A DNA stretch of 64,000 nt. Origin: Entomortierella parvispora (Eukaryota > Mortierellomycota > Mortierellomycetes > Mortierellales > Mortierellaceae). A model generated the notes under the pieces. That model ran no database searches and was not told the DNA's origin. It worked only from the letters and a program-made list of their open reading frames with translations. Positions 47,049 to 59,200 of this stretch are shown here, piece by piece; position 1 is the first letter of the stretch; the number at the start of each line of letters is the position of its first letter. Location: contig OY752140.1 in assembly GCA_963573315.1 (NCBI GenBank), positions 806,001-870,000 on the forward strand, given 5' to 3'. The translations under genes were made by a program, and so were the position numbers.

Positions 47049-50000
47049 ATGGATTCAGGAACAGAATTAGCCGATTGGGCAATCAAGCGCAAGAGAGATC
47101 CGTCAATACTTATCCGAGAACTCCAGAAGGATATCATTGCCTCCCCTCATATTGCAGATCCAACCTTTGGTGTAAAGAAATCCATATATACCGACTTTTT
47201 TGCCTCGTCCAAGCCGCTGAAGAGGTTTGAAACGATTATGATAGAAAAGGTCTTGCCCTTCTACGCCAACACACACACCTCGACCACCTCTACTTCAAAA
47301 TGCACTTCATCGAGCGTGAAAAAGGCCAGAGAGACCGTGGCGCGATGCACGAACGCGATTTCGACTGTCGGACATGAACATCAAGTCGCCGTCATCTTCA
47401 GTGGGTAAGTCTTTTCTAATCTCAGTTGAGATTAGCCCTTTCACAGGACAAGGTCCTTTTTTTTTTTCTTTTTTTCATCCGCAATGGGGTTGAGGACGAA
47501 TTGAACCATCGGCCTCAAACCATCAGTTTTGTTGTCATTCCTGGAACTCTCTTCCGCGAACGTCCTTTTTTTCACCCCAATTCTTTTGATTTATTTTCTC
47601 CTCGGGCATTTCTCAACCTTTTTTTCATCTTTGTCCCGTGTCTGTTTCCTCCCAATAGCGATGGTTCCACGTCGGCCATCAACAAAATTCGTAATGTCTT
47701 CCGTCTGGGTGACGAGGCTTACTGGATTCGAAGGATACCTCAAGAGTCGTCTGACCTGTCCTTGTTGATGATTGCCGACCAGAGTTTACCCACGACTAAA
47801 CGGCCAACCCTCTGTGTTCCCACGTCCGTCTCCTATACTCACCATTCGAAGCAAGACACCCAGACCGCTTCTTCCACCTTGCATTCATCTGTCTTTTCAT
47901 CGCTTCAACAGCCCTTTTGCGGTCTTCCGGACAAGTATCGACCGGCAGTGTTCATCTCCATCCAAGAACATCATTCCAACTTGCTGCCCTGGCGCGAGAG
48001 TTGTGCTGACCTCATTGTAGTTCCAGAGACTTCCTCTGGTCAATTGGACCTAGTATTCTTGGAGGAGCAACTGATCCGTTATCATCATCGACCTTTGAAG
48101 CTCGGCTCCTTTTCTGCAGGAAGCAATCTCACCGGTGTATTGGTAAGGCGCCTCAACCGTTATTCCTTTTGTACTCTTTGTGTTCCTCATGCATTATGAT
48201 GGAGATTGTTTGTGCGCCTGGTCTGTGACACCTTTACCTATCCTCGCCCTCCTTCCACAAAGAGCCTTCCTCTTGGCTCCTCCTCTACCTGGGACAAGTA
48301 AAGCCGACCCCTCTCTGAGCTTACGCCTTTTTCTTTTTTCTTTTTAGAATGATACGGTGGCCATCTCAGAACTCTTGCACAAGTACGGCGCCTTTGCATT
48401 CTACGACTACGCCGGCGTAGGACCTTACACGACCATTGACATGAACCCTGCTCCTTCCAATCCATCCATGGTCTCAAACTCTCCGAATCTCGCCTACAAG
48501 GATGGGGTTTTTCTCTCTACTCACAAATTCCTGGGCGGTCCCGGCGCCTCTGGTATCTTGGTCGCTCGACTCGAAGTATTTTCATGGACTGAAAATCATA
48601 GAGGCCCTCCTTCTCCCAGGTCCATCTCTGCTTCTCAAAAGTCCACTGGGTGTTCATCTATTGGCACCAGCGCGTCCGCAATGTCCAAGTCCTCGTTATC
48701 TTTGTCATCCCTGTCATCGACAGACTCCAGTATGGAAAAGAGTGAATGGCTACCCACCAACCCTGGAGGAGGCACGGTCGACATGGTGATCCAGGGTCGC
48801 CACAAATGCACCAACAATATCCTGGCGCGTGAAGAAGCCGGAACTCCCAACATCCTGGCCACGATCCGTACTGGACTGGTGTTTACACTTCAAGAGATCA
48901 TCCGTCCAAGTTTTATAATCCAAGAAGAGTATAGGCTAGCCAAAAAGGTGTTGTCGAGATTACTGGATCCGGCTTTGGATGGCGCTATCCAAGTCCTTGG
49001 AAATCCAGACGTTGACCGTGTCGCCGTCTTTAGTTTGACGATTGCGGTACCAAGAAATGTCGTCGCGAACGGCAGTGGCAGACCTAGGCTCCAGATCCAC
49101 TACGCGTTACTGAGCACGCTGATGAATGATTTCTTTGGGATTGAAATGAGGGGCGGATGCATGTGCGCAGGCCCTTACGCGTCTCAGCTTTTAAAGTTTG
49201 ATGCCGAGAAGGAAATCAAGTTCTGGAACCTCTTGCTGGGAGAAGACCTTGCCCAACATGACGACAATCTAGAAACTGAGGAGAGTAACCATCCAGGTCT
49301 TAACGACAACGCGAGCCAAGGTGACAGGCCAACAAAAACCAATATCCACCAGCACGACCTTTGCTCCAAGAGTCTCAAGCCAGGGTTTGTTCGGTTCAGC
49401 TTCTCGTATTTCGCCAAGGACAAGGATGTAGATTTCGTGATTCGATCCCTGGAGTGGGTTGCTCACTATGGATACCTTCTCGTCCCCCTTTACAAAGTGG
49501 ACGCGTCTTCAGGAGAATGGTCTGTCCGTCCAAGCGTCCGACGTGCAGTGTTGTCCGAGATTTCACCCAAACGTTTGAGCAACCCGTCGCGTGAGAACTG
49601 CATCCCAATCGCGATCGATTGCATCAACATCCTGTCTCGATTGTTCCGTGACCAGCAGGGACACATCTTGGTGGGTGATGGTAGAGAAAACACAACAAGG
49701 GCCAATGTCACCATGTCGACAATGCAGCTTCCACTTGAGTTGCCAGTCCCGGGCGCGATACGAGGCACTGTCTCTTATGATAATCTCCAGGTGAAGCACG
49801 AAAGCGACTTTGCCTCACCCTCTTTCCAACCATCGCGTCAACTGAACTGGACCAGCCGCCGATCAGCTAAACTTTCATATTCTGTCAAGCAAGCAAAACG
49901 TTCTGTAGGCTCAGCCTTAAGCAATGTCTGGTCCATGGTCTCAGCGACTCCTAATATTTCTTCTGTACGGCCTGCAGGAGACCATCCAGGCTCAGCAAGG

Positions 50001-50618
50001 TACCCAAAACAACCGCCCAATGTGTTTGTTTCCTCAATTGAGAACATTGTCGACGATTCTCCCGTAGACTACAACAACGTGAGCGGCAATGCCGGTGCCC
50101 GTCTTCGCTCCTCAAGTTGGTTGTCTCGGTACTACCTACCTGCGTCCAGGTCCGAGTTCTCGTCGATCCATTCAGATATCAGTGGTAATACCCGCCAGGA
50201 GGAGAGATATTCGCGTAGTCTTTTTCAATCCTCGGCGACCCCACCAGCAACACCCCTCCCAAGCGGACCTTATTCCTTCACCGGCGCACAGCCCTCAGTA
50301 ATAGCGACTGGAACCACTACAAGCTCCGGGCCTTTAAATGGTACAGCCGTCTCGGCTGCTGCTGCCATGCGACTAGGTGGCATATCTGCTGTACGATATG
50401 TCCGACCAAAAGATCCTCAGATGTGGGTCAATGCGCTGCAAGAGCTAGAGTGGGGAAGGCTGGAGCAAGAGTTGCAGTCGATCGAGACGAGTCCCTTGGC
50501 GAAGGAATTGCGGTGGTTCGTGACACCCTTGGAGGTAGCGCGCATCTACGCGAGAGAGGTTAAGGCCGGATCCCCCCTGTCGTCGTCATGGTCGTCTAGC
50601 TCGGCTGTGTTCCCATAA
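47049..50618 (+). CDS. Large class-V aminotransferase / cysteine-desulfurase-like PLP protein
   Basis: Predicted 1036 aa; exons 47049-47404, 47659-48142 and 48348-50618, in phase. Fold-type I PLP enzyme of the class-V group. The PLP lysine is Lys340 in STHKFLGGPGASGI, the ring-stacking/aspartate region is FYDYAGVGPY (Asp about 300), and GDGSTSAINKI forms the phosphate-binding loop. A Cys-bearing loop, MRGGCMCAGPY (Cys551/Cys553), is placed like the persulfide-accepting Cys loop of desulfurases. The catalytic part spans roughly 1-680 with Ser-rich insertions. The C-terminal 350 residues are mostly disordered, followed by a short charged helical end (about 980-1025). True activity (desulfurase, lyase or other) is not deducible; orthologue unassigned. 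Confidence 0.82.
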
Positions 50619-51116
50619 TGAGATATTAATGACAACAAAATGACATTAAAAAAACAAAACGAAACTTCGAATACCATCGACAACAGAACAGAGTCGAGCT
50701 AACACGTGACTCAGGTGAACATTTATATGTAGCCGCCTACGCGACAAGTGCACTTGTGCGATTGTTGGAGGACAGACAGACAAACAGGAATGGGGCATGC
50801 GACAAGGTCACAGAGGTTGGACAGGACCATGCATGGAGGGGGGAAAGAAGAAAAAAGAAGGGATGGACATCGGTCTGTCACATGACAGCAGCAGGAGACG
50901 ACATGGGATGGCGACTATTGCCACCCTTTTTTTTTTTTTAATTCCTTTTTTTCCTTTTTTTGTGTCTCGCTCTCTTTCTTTCTTTCTTTCTTCTCTCTCT
51001 TGACCATCTTCCGCATCCTTCATCTCTCCCATCCTCATCTTCCTCCCTCCTTCCCTTCGGCTGCTCTTTGTCTACCCCTCGCTCCCCATCCCTCCCCGTA
51101 TCCTGCACACACAGCC
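50619..51116. other. Intergenic: YKT6 promoter
   Basis: 498 nt with a CACGTG hexamer near 50703, a poly-T tract near 50929-50962 and CT-rich sequence down to the ATG. No gene seen. Confidence 0.5.
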
Positions 51117-52001
51117 ATGAAGATCTTTGCCATCTCTGTTGTCCGCAACAACGTCAAGCCCGCCAAGACCATCGTCGATGAGAAGGACCTGGCCAGCTTC
51201 AGCTACTTTCAACGCTCGAGGTACTAACCGGACAAGCCCATCGCCTTCCTCCTGACCTGCATCGCCTCCCCTTCCATCTTCTCGTTGTCTCCTGCACTCC
51301 CTTCTTCACCCCTCTTCGCACTTTTCTCTACGATGACCAAAAGAGAACAAAAGAAAACGTGGCAGAAACTGACGGGGCGATGTAACCTGCATTAAAAATA
51401 GCATCGGCGAATTCATGACATTTATGTCGCAGACCATTGCCGAAAAAACCCAACCCGGTCAGCGCCAGAGCATTGAAGAGTCCAGTAAGACGAATGACCC
51501 CCTCCATCGGATGCCCTTGTTGCGGCTGCACTTTCCATCATCCTTGCAGATGAGGTTCCTTCAGTCTGACCTCATCTTTTCATACTGTTACTAGACTATG
51601 TCGGACACGTTTATGGACGCAGTGAGGGAGTCGCAGGAGTGGTGATCACAGACAAGGAATATCCTCCCCGCGTGGCCTTCTCACTGCTGAACAAGATTTT
51701 GGATGAGTTCACGACAAAGTACCCCAACAGTGCGCTCTGGTCCAACCCTGCTCAATGCCCTTACCCCGAGTTGAAGCAGTACATTGTGACGTACCAGGAC
51801 CCCAAGCAGGGAGATACCATCATGAAGGTCCAGCGGGAATTGGATGAGACCAAGATCATCTTGCACAAGACGATCGAGTCGGTGTTGGAGCGTGGCGAGA
51901 AGATGGAGAGTTTGGTGGAGCGTTCGGATGTGCTTTCTAGTCAGTCAAAGATGTTCTACAAGACGGCCAAGAAGCAGAACGCATGCTGTGTGATCTGTTA
52001 A
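51117..52001 (+). CDS. YKT6: YKT6 longin R-SNARE
   Basis: Essential R-SNARE in Golgi, endosomal and vacuolar fusion (family role). Predicted 197 aa from exons 51117-51220, 51402-51484 and 51595-52001. The N-terminal longin domain begins MKIFAISVVRNNVKP and contains the family-typical ITDKEYPPRVAFSLLNKIL. The SNARE motif (about 138-190, MKVQRELDETKIILHKTI) has the zero-layer Arg in VLERGEK. The C-terminus is CCVIC: a farnesylation CaaX box (CVIC) preceded by a palmitoylatable Cys, as expected. Normal length. Confidence 0.96.
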
Positions 52002-52269
52002 GAGGGGCGGTTCTCAGAGAAAGAAGATACAAAGATACGTAGGAAGACTGGCCTTTCCATGCAAAGAGTCTACTGTAGGATGTGGGACAAGGAAAGTCGA
52101 CAGCTCACCTCACCACAATAATAAAGAGGGAAGCAGAAAATTGACACCGTGAAATTTGGTGGCAAAATCAACTGAAGGCGGTTCGTGCATTTCGTTTTTG
52201 CCATCCATCCATCCATCCATCCATCCGTTCGTCTACCCATTCTCTTCAGCCTCGCTTGAACGTAATGAT

Positions 52270-54084
52270 ATGACGCGCCTCAGCAAAAGTGACAATAACA
52301 CGCTCCGAGGCCAGGAATGGCGACTGCTGAAAGCATCTGGTTCGGGCTCATTGCCGCCTACATCCTCCCCGTCGACGTCCTTGCTGTCCCTTGCTGTTGA
52401 CCAAAAGCAGCTCTCCGAAAAGTACCAGCATGATACGTTCTTGATCAAGACTTTCTTTGATTCAACGGAAAAGTATTACCTGATACTGTTGACCAACTTT
52501 AAGCAGTGTTGGTTTGAGAAACTGGAGTTAGAGGGAATTCGGAACCGATCCATGGTACCTATTTTTTTCTTTTTTTTTTTTTTCCCACTCACTTCGAAAT
52601 CTACCAGGCACCTAACATAGCCGGCCTTTTTCTTCTCTGGGTTGCTGATAGAATATAAAAAGTTTCGCTCATGACGAGGATTCTCAGTTGGAGGCACTAC
52701 TACTCTCGATCTCTGAAACGTTTTCCGATACGCAAGCGGCAAAAGACGGCTGGGACTCGGCCTCATCACAACGTCAACTACACGAACGTAACGGCAAGGT
52801 AATCCGCTCGAAGATAGTGCTCTGGAAAATGTCCTATTACTCTCACCCTAACGGCTGATCTTGTAAGAATAGCTGGACCTTATTGTCGGTTTCAATTTTG
52901 GATTGGCTACAGTACAATGGGACTTCAATCTGTCACCCTTATTGGCCTCCACGTCAGATTGCCGACCTCAGTCATCAAAGGGAGGTGTTATCAACAATGG
53001 CGAAGACGACGAGGACGACGAAGATCTTCTTTCCATGCTTCGCAGCAATCGGAGTTCAGACAAAGACAAGCAGGCCTTGAAGAGAGGACGCCAGCTGTTG
53101 GAGGACGATGATGAAGTGGAGAGGGAGATCGAGACTGGTCCCCTCAAAGGCGTGGACGGCATGTCTGTCTTGTTTGACCATGTAATCTTGCCGCTCATTT
53201 CCTTGACCAACGTGTATCGGAAACAAGTCAAGGCTCAAGAGGCCGTAATCAAAGCCAAGGAAAACGAGGTGTATGAGGCTCTTGAGATTTTGGAGTTGAG
53301 TGGAATCAATCACAGGAATCGACGGAGGGCTACAGAGCCCTATCATAAAGGTGCCGCAGAGGCAAAAGTACAATCGGTAACGATAGATTCTTTGTCAGCA
53401 GCAAGATGCTATCCTCAGTCAAGGGTTATCACTAACGGCAACTCTCTAATTTAAATCTTCATCTTAGGACATCGAACTGTTGGTCAGGCCGCAATTGCAT
53501 GGACCTAAAGAACTATTTGGGGAAAAGACGACGGCGCACCTGTGCTCGATTGTGACAAAGAATGCAGCTGGAGGTACTTTAGAGATCTCTATATCAGATT
53601 GATGGAAACCAGCATTTGCTCTCTTAGATGGATTGGTAACAGTGTATAACCAAATTTCATCCGCCCGTCTCATTAGCCCACGGACGACCTTTGATATCAT
53701 CTTCTCTCTTGAATCGAGATACACTCTCAAACGACATTGTACAACATAGCCTTATCCCCCATGGCTCGGCACCAGGATCGGCTGATGCCGCTACAATACT
53801 CTTAGCAGGAGACACTGCCACGATACCCCTATCGGCTGCCGTCAATTCTGATGATGCAGATTTGGCCGATGGAAAGAGCAGAAAGGTATGTTCATCACTC
53901 AGAAAAAAAGACAAAGGAAAGGTCAAGATCGCTCCTCCTGACCTACTCCACATCCCATTGTAATCCACACTATTAGCTAACGAAGAATGAGGAGGAAGAA
54001 GAAAACAGACGCATCCTGTGGGAGAAGCTGGACAGGGAGAGAGAAGAAAAGGCACGGTCCAGCAAGAAGAAGCGGCTGTTCTAG
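52270..54084 (+). CDS. NHEJ1: XLF / NHEJ1 (Nej1-type) end-joining factor
   Basis: XRCC4-like factor that stimulates ligase IV in non-homologous end joining. Predicted 452 aa; exons 52270-52554, 52652-52798, 52873-53376, 53468-53573, 53677-53885 and 53977-54084, all phase-consistent. The N-terminal head contains WRLLKASGSG, YYLILLTNFKQCWFEKLE and the signature VQWDFNLSPLLAS. It is followed by the dimerisation helix LFDHVILPLISLTNVYRKQV..VYEALEILELSG and an acidic/Ser-rich tail. The protein ends KKKRLF, a basic-plus-aromatic end resembling the Ku-binding motif of XLF. The head carries an acidic insertion (EDDEDDEDLL). The family call comes from the head and stalk residues; exon 5 is placed by phase. 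Confidence 0.85.
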
Positions 54085-54288
54085 TCTGTGGGCTTTCATT
54101 TCATTTATTTCCAACCGTGATTGGAAATAACGTCAGGGCGTCTCCTCTCGGGATTTGCGATCAACATGGGGCAGGGCCGATTTCCTTCACATTCTTCATT
54201 GCCCTCTTTGCATCGTAGACGCACCATCCCATCCAGCATTTCCACCATAGTCTACTCTTAATAATATTCCCAAAACATAAACGAAATA

Positions 54289-54785
54289 ATGGCATCTATC
54301 CTTTCCCTTGCCCGCACCACCGCTCGCAGCAGCACCTCGTCTGCCTTCCGCCTTTTCTCCACGACTCGCTCCTCTTTCAACAGCATCGTCTCCTCCACTC
54401 CTCCTGCCAGCCTCAACGACGGTGAGAAGCACCTGTACGGAAAGCTCTTTGAGGCATTCCAACCCACCAAGCTCGTTGTAGAGGATATCTCTGGTAACTA
54501 TTCTTCTCTGGTGCCTGATCTAAGGCTATGTAGCAATTATTCTCTGGTGCCTGATCCAGCGCTATGTAGCATTCCACATCTCTCTTCATTTTTCTTTAAC
54601 ACACCCTTATTTCGCCTCTCGGACAATTGTTAGGTGGATGCGGATCCATGTACCAAGTGGAGGTCGTGAGCTCGTCCTTCAAGAACTTGAACATGGTCAA
54701 GCAACACCGCCTTGTGAACGAGGCCCTGAAGGAGGAGATCAAGCTCATGCACGGGATCCGATTGACCACCAAGGCCTCTGCATAG
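54289..54785 (+). CDS. BOL3: BolA-like mitochondrial protein (BOLA3/Bol3)
   Basis: Acts with glutaredoxin-5 and Nfu1 in transferring Fe-S clusters to mitochondrial targets (family knowledge). Predicted 118 aa; exons 54289-54493 and 54634-54785. The Arg/Ser-rich N-terminus (ARTTARSSTSSAFRLF) looks like a mitochondrial presequence. The BolA domain shows EKHLYGKLFEAFQPTKLVVEDISGGCGSMYQVEVVS and the invariant His region VKQHRLVNEALKEEI; GGCG(S/A)MY, with its Cys, marks the BolA3 group. The intron contains a short tandem duplication. Confidence 0.95.
54500..54571 (+). repeat. Tandem 36-bp duplication in BOL3 intron
   Basis: Two adjacent copies of about 36 bp, each beginning ATTCTCTGGTGCCTGATC and containing CTATGTAGCA, with a few mismatches. 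They lie inside the single BOL3 intron. Confidence 0.75.
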
Positions 54786-54956
54786 ATATCCTTCCCCTCC
54801 AGCCTTCCTCCCTTCTCACCCAGCATTCTCATTTTGTAATTCTACCCTTTTCTAGTTCAAAACAAAAAAGCAAAAATAGATCTGCCACTTTTGTAGAAAA
54901 TCAAAAAGTGTTTTCACTGAGAGTCTGAAGGATCATCAAAATGGCGACTTCATTTG
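54786..54956. other. Short intergenic stretch after BOL3
   Basis: 171 nt of A/T-rich sequence downstream of BOL3; nothing recognised. Confidence 0.4.
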
Positions 54957-55508
54957 ATGTGGAGGGCTGCAAGGATGTGCAATTGTGACGAGGATTCGAG
55001 CGGCAAAGTCTTTTGGGACTATCTCGATTCTGGTGTGAGTTTCCCCCCCCCCCCCCATCTTGATCATATGCAGGCCTTCTAAATATCGGAGAAGACCTAA
55101 GCTACGATGATCCCTCCTGCCAATCTTCGTTCTGACTAACTGTTGCTAAAGCCCGCCCTGACACCAACTATAACACCGTTGGTTCCGACTGCTCTAAAAG
55201 CTATCTGCGGACGAAATACTCGGATCCACAAAGAAACCAAGTGGCACACTTATTTGGACGACTTGCAGGTGCCTGTCGAGGTTTTCCTCCGATCTCGCAT
55301 CCTTGAAATACCTCGCGACACAACCGACCTTAGTTCATCTTTGAGCGGGATGGTTACAACGTTGACCGACTTCCTGTTTTATGGATATCATAACTCCATT
55401 TCCGACCCCTTTGAAAACAGCCTCAACCTCGCGGCAGTATCTAAACCCACGCGATGGAAACTCCCTTTATCCACTTGCCTATCAACTCTGTCCTTCAGCC
55501 AATCATAG
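54957..55508 (+). CDS. Hypothetical small protein (two-exon model)
   Basis: Not recognised. A two-exon reading is possible: 54957-55034 (26 codons, ending DYLDSG), an intron of 117 nt from GTGAGT to CTAAAG with a CTAAC branch-like sequence just upstream, and 55152-55508 (118 codons plus stop), giving 144 aa. The phase fits and the intron size is typical here. The protein has no visible domain, membrane segment or repeat. It may instead be a decayed gene fragment near the transposon insertion. Supported only by splice geometry. Confidence 0.35.
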
Positions 55509-55976
55509 CTTTCGACCCATAATCCCCATCCTACTACATCTTTGTATTCTTAAATAACTTGTCATTATTAATAAAAAAAATAAAAAATAAAAAAAAATAA
55601 AGACTTGGCCGTTGACCTTATATTCTCATCGATGATGCGTAAAGACGTGTGGTAGGTTCGACAATGTGGATATATGAGTGGATTGGAGATTGGAGATTGT
55701 CATTGCTGCATTCCTTGCTCGACAGACTCTTTGCCTTAAAACAAACAGTGCGACAAGAGACGGTGATCGTTCGCACCCATTGTCGGCGACCTGTAATAAA
55801 TCAAGCGACCCAACAAGCAAACAGCTAGTCATCTCAATATATAGCTTGATGTACCATGAACAACGCGCCTGAAAACATGTCCAAAAGAAAGTAAAATTGA
55901 ATATGAAATGACGAATTGTCTTGCTGGGAGCGAGTGCCAACGTCTTCAAGTGCGTTTATTTTGTATGGTGCCATTG
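55509..55976. other. Intergenic, left flank of the transposon
   Basis: 468 nt, A-rich near 55570-55605, no supported gene. It ends at ATTG, which abuts the transposon terminus. Confidence 0.5.
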
Positions 55977-56040
55977 AAATTAGTGGTGAGCATCTAGTGG
56001 TGAGGTCACCACTAGTCACCACTAGTCACCACTAGACACC
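55977..56040 (+). repeat. Left terminal inverted repeat with 10-bp subterminal array
   Basis: Starts AAATTAGTGGTGAGCATC. It includes the interrupted palindrome CTAGTGGTGA-GG-TCACCACTAG and three copies of TCACCACTAG at 56006-56035. Confidence 0.92.
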
Positions 56041-56227
56041 TAGGTAATAAAATCCAACGTGTCTCACCCCCTTTTTTTTCATGTCTCTCTTCTGTGTTCT
56101 GTATTGTATGCACTCTCTCCTCCGCCTCTCTCTTCGCACATATCCTCCCGCGCACATACTCCTCACCGTCCTTCAGTTCATCTTTCTTTCCCTCGGACCG
56201 CTTTGCTTTTTGCTTCATATCCCAGAG

Positions 56228-59200
56228 ATGTCGAGTGGTGCAAGGTTGAAGCTGGCAATGAGGATTGCGGCACTTTTGATTGACGAACCGCCAGACGATG
56301 ACCAGATTGTCGATTATCGATTAATCGATCAGGTCAAGATTATATTATCTGCGCGCGATATTCCATACGAACGAGATACATCTGACCTCCGTCCATCGCT
56401 CGTATCTCAAGCAAACGAGCATCGAAGACATCAGGCTGACCGCAGCATGTCTTCATTACACGACCAAGAGTCGTTTGGCAGCCATTCATCAAAAAATAAG
56501 ACTGGCACAGCTAGAAGCGAGGAAGTCATGTACGTGTCTAGTCGCCTAGGCTCCCTTTCATTGTAAACTCGACTGTTGTGCTTCCTGTACAGTACATGTA
56601 ATAAACATTATCACATGGTCTGCTTACAGGTCAACATTTGAGAGCGACTACACTGACACTTACCACACCACCGATCCTACCGATACAACCGATACAATCG
56701 ATGCAACGGAAACAACTGAGGAATCAACTGAGTTCCCTAATGGTAATATTCAATACGGTGTCACTGAAGACATGTCTTGGTCAACAATTGAATGCCGTGG
56801 TGTTGGATGGGCGATGCATGTTTATGGCACCTCGAAAACCAAGTCAGGAGTTACTCATTACAAAACCTGCCTGGGCGTATTCAAATGTTCACAGTGCGAC
56901 TTCATTGAACGACCTCGCCAGCCTCTCACTACGAAGAAGGACGCAAAGCCTCGTGAGCCTATCACACGGTGTCTCATACATGAGACGCTGGGTACGTGGA
57001 TGCAATGTGGAGCCACATTGAAGGTGCACACTCCGCATTCGAGCAAGGAGGGCAAACCTGTGACCATTACCTTCACACACTCCGGCTACCACCGTCATCC
57101 AAGACCCCCACCTTTACGCCCAGATGGATCAGGACGCAAGGCATTCGAGGAGATCGTGAACATTGCTCCAGAGATTAAGCCGAAGAATTTACTGGTCGGT
57201 ACTCCAACACGCAAATCAATAACAAGACTGCACTCTGCCTTCGCAAACCTGGGCCGAACCGCGCACTATCGGCGTAACGCTCTTCGAAAGTACACACCTG
57301 GTAACTCATTGGCATTCTTGTCTTCTTATGAGGAAAAGATCAACGACAACTTCATTCGCTCATCGGCTATCGGGCGGAACAAAGGACATTTCTCAATTCA
57401 AACGTCATACATGCGTAAGACACTCATCACAACGTTGACGGAGAGTAGTTTTCAAACCGACTCAGTCCATTCATGGATTAGTGATCCATTCCACAAAGAT
57501 GTCAACGCCACTATCACATCTACATATTGCCACAAGCTCAAGAGAACCGTGATCGTACTCATCACGGTGATGTATGGAAAGACAAAAGAGCAATACGAAT
57601 TCCACTTTCTTGCATTCTTACGATCACTTCGATATCCAAGCTGGAGCGATTTTCAGAGAGACTTTCCCGGGATGACATGCGATTTTTCGGATGCTCAACG
57701 CAGAGGATTTGAGAACGCCCTTCGAAAGCTTTTCTCAATTCCAAAGGAAGACGACTTGAACCTCGAACGCTTTTTTCGATTTTGTCACGTCCACTATAAA
57801 CGCTCACTGACGCGCGTTCGCCGAAACCATGCCATTATTCCTCCAGAAGAAGAGAACGAGTTCTATCGCCTTGGTATACTGCTCCTGGAAGTGAAAATCA
57901 AACTCAAGTTTGACAACATTGTGCAGGATATCCTTCAACGGTACCCAAATGTCAAAGACTGGATGCAGTGGTATCTACATCGTGACAGAGCCAAGCACAT
58001 TTATCCAGCAATGGCCGCCTACGACTATTCAGCAATTGGAAAGGACACCAATGCACAAGAGTCAATTGGAGGCGACCTCAAACGCACCTCAGGAAACAAA
58101 AAGGTCTCGCCAGTTGATGCTGGTATTCATTCTGTTTTATATCTGCATCGGATCGAGGAGGACTATAAACTAGCAATAGCTGGTACACAGGTGCGATACA
58201 AAACAGGCAAGAGGACGGACAAAACAAGCAAGGAGGACAAAGAGGACAGGCAGCAAGACAAGCAGCAAGACAAGCAGCAAGATAAGCAGCAGGACGAGCA
58301 GCCGGACAAGCAACAGGACAGGCAGAAGAAGAAAGTAAGATGGAGGGCGGGAGAGGCATACAAGAATGACGGGAGAGCGCCAGACACCACAAAATCTCTC
58401 ATCACCATTTCAAAGAGAAAGAGCAACGCGGGACGCCCCAAAGGCAGTAGGAACAAAGTACCAAAGCTGGATATCAATGTGAGAAACTTTGGGATACCTT
58501 GGTCGTTTGACTACAAGGGCTTCTCCGGAAAAAACACTTGCCCGCTTGATACAGCTCTTATGGCATGGTATCTTCTGCACAAGCATCGAGGAGCCCAGTT
58601 GCCAACTCCCGTCAAAGAGTCAGACAACGGCAAGACCCTCTCACAGGTCATGGAGAAAATGGATCGAGCCGAATATGACGAAGCACGTTGGCTATGGTGT
58701 ACCCAGGCTATGGGTTACGAGCCTGTTGGAGAGCAAGACCTCTTTCTCAGTACAGAAGAGGTGTTCTTCGATCTTCTTCCTGGTCTGACACGCTTTGATG
58801 TCGAAATAACCTCCACGTGCAAGTCCTCAGATTGCCCCAAGCCACGCAACACCGAGAAGAAGCGTCTCTCTGCTTTTGTGCTTCGTAGTGCACATGTTAC
58901 TCAGAGTTCCTTGGACAAGTTCTTGACTCTCGAGAAACCTCGATGCTCTGAACGTGTAGAGATAAATCAAGAACGACGCAGCTACAACTTACGCAGGCAA
59001 ACCACCGTAATCCCAGATGAAGGCACCTTCATGACTTGGTACTCTTGTCCTGCCAACCGGATAATGGAGCCAATGACTATCCTGACCACACCGGCTTTAC
59101 TTGTCTTGGATTGCGTGCAGCACAACCAGAACTGCACCCAATCATATCGCGCTCCAGTGCAATCTCTGACATTCGGAGGGTGCAGGTACCACCTTGGGTG

